Assembly: GCA_016219765.1 (NCBI GenBank) | Contig: JACRKM010000017.1 | Span: forward strand, 1-5,281 | Length of the DNA: 5,281 bases | Direction of reading: 5' to 3' | Source of the DNA: Candidatus Woesearchaeota archaeon | Lineage (GTDB): Archaea; Nanobdellota; Nanobdellia; Woesearchaeales; UBA11576 | Part shown: positions 1 to 3,961 of the stretch, piece by piece | How positions within the stretch are numbered: position 1 is the first letter of the stretch | How the letters are laid out: each line of letters starts with the position of its first letter | Position numbers and translations under genes: made by a program | The notes under the pieces: generated by a model | What the model was told of the DNA's origin: nothing | Database searches by the model: none | Seen by the model: only the letters and a program-made list of their open reading frames with translations

Positions 1-38
1 ACCTTGCCAGTTATAAAGATACGGAGTTGTTTTTTCAT
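1..38 (-). CDS. Start of a probable P-loop NTPase gene (5' end only)
   Basis: Only the ATG (complement of 36-38) and 12 complete codons lie inside the window, reading M-K-K-Q-L-R-I-F-I-T-G-K before the left edge. A short basic start, a hydrophobic beta strand (RIFIT) and then G-K is how many small P-loop NTPases open, where the Walker A motif GxxxxGK[ST] begins at this glycine. Archaeal THEP1-type NTPases and small nucleoside kinases start this way, but the diagnostic GK[ST] is outside the window, so the family is inference. A GTGGAG Shine-Dalgarno-like sequence sits just before the ATG, and the gene begins 18 nt after the DUF192 stop on the same strand, so the two are probably co-transcribed. 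Confidence 0.5.
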   Translation of the reverse strand, partial: MKKQLRIFITGK

Positions 39-56
39 ATTCTCCACTTTCTCCAC

Positions 57-416
57 TCAAAGAGTGCCCCATTTAATGCTGTCGCCGTGGCGGGTGTTGG
101 TTCTGGCGATGGTGCCAGAAGGCAATTCAATCACGTATTGAGAAAGATATCTTGAATTATAGAGGTGAAACGGGCGAAAGTTCTCCTTGATATCCACAAC
201 ACGCCGTGTAGAATCTAAAAAGATGATGTCGATTGGATAGAAAACAAAGAACATATGGAATCCCTGAATATGCGGTTTCTTGGAGACAAAAACAAGTGCG
301 TGCTTCTGTATGTGGGCCGGTGTAGTGAACATGAGTCCAAGGGACTTTGAAAGGATACCTGAACAGGTTCTAAATCGCTTGCAGAGCGTTATTTTGCGGG
401 TTGTGTTAATTATCAT
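57..416 (-). CDS. DUF192 family protein
   Basis: A 119-residue protein matching the compact DUF192 fold across its length. The landmarks are GLMF at residues 27-30, a hydrophobic strand HALVFV at 39-44, HMFFVFYPIDIIFLD at 54-68, VVDIKENFRPF at 73-83, VIELPSGT at 95-102 and GD at 111-112. This is the standard family order: the GLM box, the M-x(n)-PxDxxFLD strand, a Pro before a variable loop, then V[IL]E[LV]xxG. DUF192 has no established enzymatic role, so no function is assigned; there is no signal peptide here, unlike many bacterial members. I chose the ATG at 416 because the family homology starts just after it and AAAGGAG lies directly upstream, although its spacing is very short. The frame stays open upstream to an ATG at 566, but those 50 residues look non-homologous and run into intergenic repeat sequence. 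A probable P-loop gene follows closely downstream. Confidence 0.85.
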   Translation of the reverse strand: MIINTTRKITLCKRFRTCSGILSKSLGLMFTTPAHIQKHALVFVSKKPHIQGFHMFFVFYPIDIIFLDSTRRVVDIKENFRPFHLYNSRYLSQYVIELPSGTIARTNTRHGDSIKWGTL

Positions 417-485
417 GCTCCTTTCTCTCTTGGCAATCTTAGCGTTGATCCTATCGCGTTTTAGAGTCGGAAATCGCCAATTATA

Positions 486-496
486 GTTAAATAAAG
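486..496 (-). promoter_or_regulatory. Candidate TATA box for the DUF192 gene
   Basis: On the minus strand this reads CTTTATTTAAC, an A/T-rich box similar to archaeal TATA elements. Transcription would start about 25 nt downstream, near 466. That gives a leader of about 50 nt, which includes the AAAGGAG before the ATG at 416. It is the best box in the region but not a consensus match. Confidence 0.3.
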
Positions 497-514
497 CTAA
501 AATCCAGCCATTTT

Positions 515-537
515 CCACTGGTCTTCGACCACTGGTC
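515..537. repeat. Tandem CCACTGGTC repeat
   Basis: CCACTGGTC occurs at 515-523 and again at 529-537, separated by TTCGA (14-nt period). The second copy is also a near palindrome (GACCA-C-TGGTC, 527-537), and GGTC-TTC-GACC (520-530) can form a short hairpin. It sits upstream of the candidate DUF192 TATA box, so an operator role is possible but unproven. Confidence 0.45.
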
Positions 538-554
538 ATTCCGGAGTCAAAACA

Positions 555-599
555 ACAAAATTCCACTCAAGTCAGTCCTGTCATTTGATGGAATTTTGT
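555..599. repeat. 11-bp inverted repeat around TGGAATTTTG
   Basis: ACAAAATTCCA (555-565) is the perfect reverse complement of TGGAATTTTGT (589-599), with a 23-nt spacer. The right arm belongs to the direct-repeat pair that continues to 657. Confidence 0.6.
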
Positions 600-657
600 G
601 TGCTCAAAAACCGATTATTTTCGTGGAATTTTGAGCGTCAAAAACCATCGGTTTTCG
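589..657. repeat. Imperfect tandem repeat, two units of about 35 nt
   Basis: Unit 1 (589-623) and unit 2 (624-657) share TGGAATTTTG at their start, TCAAAAACC in the middle and TTTTCG at the end, with small indels between. Unit 2 also contains the palindrome TTTTGA-GCG-TCAAAA (629-643) and the hairpin AAAACC-ATC-GGTTTT (641-655). The conserved blocks with variable spacing look like repeated binding sites or a dispersed intergenic repeat rather than coding sequence. Confidence 0.6.
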
Positions 658-660
658 ACA

Positions 661-680
661 GCTCGCTTTTTAAAGCGAGC
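661..680. repeat. GC-rich palindrome / hairpin
   Basis: GCTCGCTTT (661-669) and AAAGCGAGC (672-680) are perfect reverse complements separated by two bases, giving a 9-bp stem. A second GCGAGC at 697-702 could compete for the left arm. GCCC-GCG-GGGC (688-698) adds another short stem. No T-run follows, so a bacterial-type terminator is not supported. Confidence 0.65.
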
Positions 681-702
681 GATCCGAGCCCGCGGGGCGA
701 GC

Positions 703-717
703 TTTTGACGATCAAAA
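703..717. repeat. TTTTGA-N3-TCAAAA palindrome (second copy)
   Basis: TTTTGA-CGA-TCAAAA here has the same half-sites and spacing as TTTTGA-GCG-TCAAAA at 629-643, 74 nt upstream. Two identical half-site arrangements between divergent genes suit a dimeric transcription factor, but the factor is unknown. Confidence 0.45.
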
Positions 718-739
718 ATCCAAGTTTCCATGGGAAATC

Positions 740-747
740 AAGGAGGT
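740..747 (+). promoter_or_regulatory. Orphan Shine-Dalgarno sequence AAGGAGGT
   Basis: This is a full-length match to the archaeal Shine-Dalgarno consensus, yet no real gene starts after it. The only near start is a TTG at 756 that opens five codons and stops at 771-773. tbp starts more than 110 nt further on and has its own weaker GGGGGT. Confidence 0.4.
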
Positions 748-798
748 TCTGATAGTTGAATAGTTATTATTGAATCTGTCGGTTTAAAAATAAAAGTA

Positions 799-808
799 TT
801 TATAAATA
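799..808 (+). promoter_or_regulatory. TATA box of tbp (upstream candidate)
   Basis: TTTATAAATA is a strong archaeal TATA box. With the usual 25-26 nt to the start site, transcription would begin near 830. That leaves a leader of about 29 nt containing the GGGGGT (847-852) that precedes the tbp ATG, so this box best explains a Shine-Dalgarno-led mRNA. Confidence 0.55.
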
Positions 809-821
809 AGTTCGTATTTCT

Positions 822-831
822 GTTTAAATAG
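822..831 (+). promoter_or_regulatory. Second TATA box of tbp
   Basis: GTTTAAATAG is identical over 10 nt to the promoter box at 3931-3940. Used here it would place transcription start near 852, giving an almost leaderless tbp mRNA. A further box-like palindrome, TTTAAATTTAA, follows at 834-844. Confidence 0.45.
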
Positions 832-858
832 TATTTAAATTTAATTGGGGGTATTTTT

Positions 859-1422
859 ATGACGAAACGAGACATTAGCATCGTAAATATCGTGGTTTCA
901 TCGTCTCTTGGGCACGATATTCCGCTGGAGAAAATGGCGGCAACCTTATCAAACACAGAATACAATCCCGAGCAGTTTCCCGGTCTGGTTTTCCGAATCA
1001 AGGAGCCAAAGACCTCCGCACTGATTTTTAATAGCGGAAAGATCGTCTGTACGGGCGCGCGCAATATTGAAGACGTGCACAAGTCGATCAAGCAGATCAT
1101 TAAAAGTCTTGAAAAGATCAACGTCAAGATCACGATCCAGCCGGTAGTGACGATACAAAACATCGTGGCCTCGGGAGCTGTGGGGATGGATCTTAACCTC
1201 AATAGCCTTGCTATGAAGCTGCAGAACACCGAGTACGAGCCTGAGCAGTTTCCAGGTCTCGTATACAAACTCAACATCGAACCCGCAGGATCAAAGTCGT
1301 TTAAGGCTACGTTCCTGCTGTTCTCGAACGGCAAGGTTGTCTGCACCGGAACAAAGAGCGAGCAACAGGTGCATCAGGCACTTGATCAACTGATTGATAA
1401 TCTGAAGAAGGTTGTCAAGTAA
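859..1422 (+). CDS. tbp: TATA-binding protein (TBP)
   Basis: A 187-residue general transcription factor that binds and bends the TATA box and recruits TFB and RNA polymerase. The saddle consists of two repeats, about residues 5-90 and 96-187, clearly alike: NTEYNPEQFPGLVF and NTEYEPEQFPGLVY, then IFNSGKIVCTG and LFSNGKVVCTG. The four DNA-intercalating phenylalanines are present at F40, F57, F131 and F155. E127 and E129 correspond to the glutamates that contact TFIIB in human TBP. The odd point is the distance between the paired Phe residues: 17 in repeat 1 but 24 in repeat 2, an insertion of seven residues (region 138-150) at the tip of the C-terminal stirrup. The ATG at 859 follows GGGGGT with 7 nt spacing and is the first start compatible with the fold. 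No acidic tail is present, as the protein ends KKVVK. Confidence 0.97.
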   Translation: MTKRDISIVNIVVSSSLGHDIPLEKMAATLSNTEYNPEQFPGLVFRIKEPKTSALIFNSGKIVCTGARNIEDVHKSIKQIIKSLEKINVKITIQPVVTIQNIVASGAVGMDLNLNSLAMKLQNTEYEPEQFPGLVYKLNIEPAGSKSFKATFLLFSNGKVVCTGTKSEQQVHQALDQLIDNLKKVVK

Positions 1423-1451
1423 ATATTGCACGCCTCTAAGGTTTGTGAAAA

Positions 1452-1480
1452 TTTTTTGTTATTTTCAGAACAAGTTTTTT
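1452..1480 (+). terminator. T-run terminator region after tbp
   Basis: T6 at 1452-1457, TTATTTT at 1459-1465 and T6 at 1475-1480 lie 30-60 nt after the tbp stop. Archaeal RNA polymerase terminates at such T-runs without needing a hairpin, so most tbp transcripts probably end here. Confidence 0.5.
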
Positions 1481-1492
1481 ATGTGAGTGAAA

Positions 1493-1536
1493 TAAACTTG
1501 GTAGCTGTAGCTATCTCTGTTGCGCTACCAAGTTTA
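1493..1536. repeat. 13-bp perfect inverted repeat upstream of mcm
   Basis: TAAACTTGGTAGC (1493-1505) pairs perfectly with GCTACCAAGTTTA (1524-1536) across an 18-nt loop. The loop and inner arm include a tandem GTAGCT (1501-1506, 1507-1512). No T-run follows, so it is not a canonical terminator; it lies 37-80 nt before the mcm start and could be an operator or an mRNA leader structure. Confidence 0.65.
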
Positions 1537-1546
1537 ACTAACAAAA

Positions 1547-1576
1547 ATGGCAAAAGAGGATAAAAAAGTTGTGTGA
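1547..1576 (+). CDS. Nine-codon mini-ORF overlapping the mcm start
   Basis: ATG at 1547 opens MAKEDKKVV and stops at TGA 1574-1576, which overlaps the GTG candidate start of mcm (1573-1575) within GTGA. The GTGA overlap is the classic layout for translational coupling. No Shine-Dalgarno sequence precedes its ATG, and nine codons can occur by chance, so this is only a possible upstream ORF. Confidence 0.25.
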   Translation: MAKEDKKVV

Positions 1577-3597
1577 CCATGGACGTCTCTGAGCAGATTC
1601 AGCGTTTCGCGAGTTTTGTAGAACAGAACTATCATTCTGACTTGTTTGAATCATTGCGTGTTGGTCATGATTTCCTGGTGGTAGATTTTGCGCTGCTCGC
1701 AAAGTTTGACCCCGAGCTTGCAGACTCGTTGCTCGACCAACCTGAAGAGATGATGAAGGCGTTTGAGCTTGGGATCAAGTCCCTTGACATTCCTGAGTCA
1801 TCAAAGAAATTCTATGTGCGCTTCTTTAATCTGCCACAAAGCCAGTTCGTGCGCATCCGCGACATCCGCAGCAGCCACATCGAGAAGTTCATAATGGTAG
1901 AGGGAATCGTTCGTCAGAAGTCCGACGTGCGCCCGCAGGTGACAACCGCTCGTTTTGAGTGTCCCAGCTGCGGCAACATCATCTCAGTGATCCAGTTAGA
2001 GATCAAGTTCCGCGAACCAACACGCTGCGGCTGCGGGCGAAAAGGAAAGTTCCGTCTTATCAGTAAAGAACTCGTTGACGCCCAAAAGCTCGTGCTTGAA
2101 GAAATGGCAGAGGATCTCGACGGTGCAGACCAGCCAAAGCGCATGGATATCTTTCTCAAGAATGATTTAGTAAGCCCGCTCAGTGATAAGCAAACGAACC
2201 CAGGAACGAAGATTCGTGTGATAGGCATGGTTAAAGAAGTTCCGATCCAAGCAAATGATGGCGGTAAGCTCATACGTTTTGATCTGATGATCGAAGCGAA
2301 CTCGGTGCAGCCCCTTGAGGAAGATTATGGAGAGATCAGCATCTCTGCCGAAGAGGAAGAAAAGATCAAAGAGCTTGCAAAAGATAAGCACGTGATCGAA
2401 AAGCTCGTGCAGTCGCTCGCCCCCTCCATTTATGGACATGAGAAGGTCAAGGAAGCGATCCTGTATCAGCTGCTGGGCGGCGTACGCAAGCGTCGTCAGG
2501 ATGGAGCTGTTAGCCGTGGTGACATTCACGTGCTCCTCGTCGGGGACCCCGGAGCTGGAAAGTCGCAGATACTAAAGCGTGCGCAGCTCGTCGCACCAAA
2601 ATCGCGGTACGTGTCAGGAAAGGGAGCGTCTGGCGCCGGCCTTACTGCCGCCGTCGTGAAAGACGACTTCCTCAAAGGCTGGAGCCTGGAAGCCGGAGCA
2701 CTCGTTCTTGCTAACCGAGGTTTTTGTATGGTAGATGAGCTTGATAAGATGAGTAAAGAGGATCGCAGCGCGATGCATGAGGCACTCGAACAGCAGACTG
2801 TGACGATCTCAAAGGCAAACATTCAGGCGACGCTGCATTGTGAGACTACTGTGCTCGCGGCAGCAAACCCAAAATGGGGCCGCTTTGATCCGTACGAGAT
2901 TATCGGCAAGCAGATTGATATGCCTACTGCACTGTTAAGTCGTTTTGATCTGATCTTTCCTATAAGGGATATGCCTAATCGTGAGCAGGACGAGCGTCTT
3001 GCGGGATTTGTGCTGGAATTACATCAGACAAATGACATAGCAAATGTTCCCGTTGATACTGAATTATTGCGCAAGTTTATCTCGTATGCGCGGAGGATGT
3101 GTTTTCCAAAGTTAACTGACAATGCTCTCGAGGAGATAAAGTCTTATTATGTGCAGATCCGTAATGCGGTAAGTGACGAGGGTGCGATGAAAACGATCGC
3201 AATCACGGCGCGCCAACTTGAAGCACTCGTGCGTTTGGCAGAAGCTTCAGCGAAAACGCGATTATCTGATAAAGTGAAGCGAGAGGATGCACAGAAAGCG
3301 ATTGATATCTTGCAGCATTGCATGTCGCAGGTGGGCGTTGATCCCGCAACAGGAAAAATGGACATCGATGTCCTCGCCAGTGGAATTTCCTCTTCTGCAC
3401 GCAATAGCATCATCATCTTGAAGGAAGTGATCAACGATCTTGAAGCGAAGGTTGGAAAGCAGATTCCGCTTGATGATATCATGCGTGAAGCTGCACAAAA
3501 GGGTCTTGATAATGAAAAGATAGAGGAATTATTGGATAAGCTAAGACGTGCTGGTGACATCTACGAACCAAAACGTGGTTTTATTCAGAAAGTTTAA
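1573..3597 (+). CDS. mcm: Replicative DNA helicase MCM
   Basis: A 674-residue (GTG start) or 672-residue (ATG at 1579) minichromosome maintenance helicase, the homohexameric ATPase that unwinds DNA at archaeal replication forks. Domains in order: an N-terminal helical domain (about 1-95); an OB-fold with a zinc ribbon whose ligands appear to be C130, C133, C152 and C154; the AAA+ core with Walker A GDPGAGKS at 324-331, Walker B ending in D388-E389, sensor 1 N432 in AANPKWG, the arginine finger in LLSRFDLIF (R457) and sensor 2 R547 in ITARQLE; and a C-terminal winged-helix region (about 600-674). Length is normal for archaeal MCM and no intein interrupts the motifs. The start is uncertain: an in-frame stop at 1561 rules out anything further upstream, and neither GTG 1573 nor ATG 1579 has a good Shine-Dalgarno sequence. 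ATG 1579 (MDVSEQIQRF) is the more conventional choice. T-runs and a hairpin separate it from tbp on the same strand. Confidence 0.97.
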   Translation: MTMDVSEQIQRFASFVEQNYHSDLFESLRVGHDFLVVDFALLAKFDPELADSLLDQPEEMMKAFELGIKSLDIPESSKKFYVRFFNLPQSQFVRIRDIRSSHIEKFIMVEGIVRQKSDVRPQVTTARFECPSCGNIISVIQLEIKFREPTRCGCGRKGKFRLISKELVDAQKLVLEEMAEDLDGADQPKRMDIFLKNDLVSPLSDKQTNPGTKIRVIGMVKEVPIQANDGGKLIRFDLMIEANSVQPLEEDYGEISISAEEEEKIKELAKDKHVIEKLVQSLAPSIYGHEKVKEAILYQLLGGVRKRRQDGAVSRGDIHVLLVGDPGAGKSQILKRAQLVAPKSRYVSGKGASGAGLTAAVVKDDFLKGWSLEAGALVLANRGFCMVDELDKMSKEDRSAMHEALEQQTVTISKANIQATLHCETTVLAAANPKWGRFDPYEIIGKQIDMPTALLSRFDLIFPIRDMPNREQDERLAGFVLELHQTNDIANVPVDTELLRKFISYARRMCFPKLTDNALEEIKSYYVQIRNAVSDEGAMKTIAITARQLEALVRLAEASAKTRLSDKVKREDAQKAIDILQHCMSQVGVDPATGKMDIDVLASGISSSARNSIIILKEVINDLEAKVGKQIPLDDIMREAAQKGLDNEKIEELLDKLRRAGDIYEPKRGFIQKV

Positions 3598-3617
3598 CGT
3601 AAACTTTGTCGTTCGCG

Positions 3618-3645
3618 TTATTTCTACTATTATATCTTAATTTAT
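3618..3645 (+). terminator. T-rich termination region after mcm
   Basis: A pyrimidine/T-rich stretch begins about 20 nt after the mcm stop. It lacks a run of more than three T, so it is a weak candidate. It is the only plausible terminator before the mobile element. Confidence 0.25.
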
Positions 3646-3690
3646 GTGATTCGCGTTTGTGGGTGGGAAACATAAAACCGAGCAAGGGTT

Positions 3691-3699
3691 TATCGAAGA
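3691..3699. repeat. Left target-site duplication TATCGAAGA
   Basis: TATCGAAGA directly abuts the left terminal inverted repeat and is repeated exactly at 3918-3926. Counted as 8 bp (TATCGAAG), it leaves 17-nt terminal repeats that differ only at the outermost base. Confidence 0.75.
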
Positions 3700-3917
3700 G
3701 CGTTATTGAAAACCTCTGAAGTGCCGGCACAATCACCGCCACCGCCTTTTCGCGAGAGATGGAACTTTTGCAAGAACGGCCGACAGGGGGGATGCCCCAT
3801 CGGGGGATGTCGGCAATAAACAAGGACTGAAATATCACGAGCCTGGCGTGGCGGTGATTGAGCCGAGCGTAGCTAGGCGATGTCGGCACGATCAGTCAGT
3901 AGGTTTTCAATAACGCC
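3699..3917. mobile_element. MITE (non-autonomous inverted-repeat element)
   Basis: GCGTTATTGAAAACCT (3700-3715) and AGGTTTTCAATAACGC (3901-3916) are perfect 16-bp terminal inverted repeats, flanked outside by the direct repeat TATCGAAG(A). Removing the element and one flank restores a continuous GGGTTTATCGAAGAAAAGGTTTAAATAG. The interior has no credible ORF and is largely self-complementary: CTGA/TCAG (3716-3719 with 3896-3899), GTGCCGGCA/TGTCGGCAC (3721-3729 with 3881-3889, one G-U), CAATCACCGCCA/TGGCGGTGATTG (3730-3741 with 3849-3860), and an inner stem GCCGACA/TGTCGGC (3779-3785 with 3808-3814). GATGTCGGCA is repeated directly at 3806-3815 and 3879-3888. The right end, GGCGTTATTGAAAA, resembles the IS26 end GGCACTGTTGCAAA at 10 of 14 positions, and IS6-family elements make 8-bp duplications, so an IS6-type transposase is a plausible mobiliser. 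An expressed structured RNA remains an alternative or additional role. Confidence 0.75.
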
Positions 3918-3926
3918 TATCGAAGA
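3918..3926. repeat. Right target-site duplication TATCGAAGA
   Basis: This is an exact copy of 3691-3699, immediately after the right terminal repeat and one C. Its distal part merges into the A/G-rich BRE-like stretch before the downstream TATA box. Confidence 0.75.
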
Positions 3927-3940
3927 AAAGGTTTAAATAG
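3923..3940 (+). promoter_or_regulatory. BRE/TATA promoter of the surface-protein gene
   Basis: GAAGAAAAGG (3922-3931 region) is a purine-rich BRE-like stretch directly before TTTAAATA (3932-3939). The box centre is about 26 nt before the ATG at 3962, so transcription should begin at or within a base or two of the start codon. With no Shine-Dalgarno sequence in CACATATACGC before the ATG, a leaderless mRNA is the simplest reading. Confidence 0.65.
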
Positions 3941-3961
3941 CTTATAACGGCACATATACGC

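Larger units (their letters stand above)
417..858. other. Divergent intergenic region, DUF192 to tbp
   Basis: These 442 nt lie between the oppositely oriented DUF192 and tbp genes. I see no convincing gene here. From left to right it holds the DUF192 promoter, a tandem CCACTGGTC repeat (515-523 and 529-537), three copies of TGGAATTTTG (one inverted), two TTTTGA-N3-TCAAAA palindromes, a GC-rich hairpin at 661-680, a small hairpin TTTCC-ATG-GGAAA (725-737), an orphan Shine-Dalgarno sequence (740-747) and the A/T-rich tbp promoter (about 780-845). The density of repeats is much higher than in a usual archaeal spacer. Confidence 0.7.
3598..3961. other. Intergenic region carrying a MITE and a promoter
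   Basis: These 364 nt between mcm and the surface-protein gene contain no credible gene. Positions 3598-3660 are T-rich (for example TTATTTCTACTATTATATC) and probably hold the mcm 3' end. TTCGCGTT occurs twice, at 3613-3620 and 3650-3657. A short hairpin AAACC-N7-GGTTT spans 3675-3691. The rest is the inverted-repeat element (3699-3917), its flanking duplications and the downstream promoter. Confidence 0.7.

Noticed and set aside
280..486. 68-codon ORF with an apparent membrane helix
   Set aside because: It lies antisense to the well-supported DUF192 gene, and its hydrophobic stretch is a frame shadow.
417..566. N-terminal extension of the DUF192 frame to an ATG at 566
   Set aside because: The extra 50 residues (MEFCCF...) show no DUF192 features and lie over promoter and repeat sequence. 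The family homology begins right after the ATG at 416, which has AAAGGAG before it.
589..657. CRISPR array
   Set aside because: There are only two imperfect adjoining units with no unique spacers.
588..752. 54-codon plus-strand ORF (MEFCVLKNRL...) across the repeat region
   Set aside because: No Shine-Dalgarno sequence precedes it, the frame runs through palindromes and tandem repeats, and 54 open codons are not improbable by chance. It resembles translated non-coding repeat.
530..780. Replication origin beside mcm
   Set aside because: Repeats and A/T-rich sequence are present, but there is no recognisable origin-recognition-box motif and no orc1/cdc6 gene. The elements lie before tbp, not mcm.
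738..1346. 202-codon ORF antisense to tbp
   Set aside because: It is a complement-frame shadow of TBP with no independent family features or ribosome-binding site.
3581..3889. 102-codon minus-strand ORF over the mobile element
   Set aside because: It spans the end of mcm, the spacer and most of the element, has no recognisable motif, and ends inside mcm. Inverted-repeat structure explains the region better.
3699..3917. SRP RNA or RNase P RNA
   Set aside because: I do not see the SRP helix 8 core or the conserved RNase P CR-I/P4 sequences. The flanking direct repeats fit transposition.
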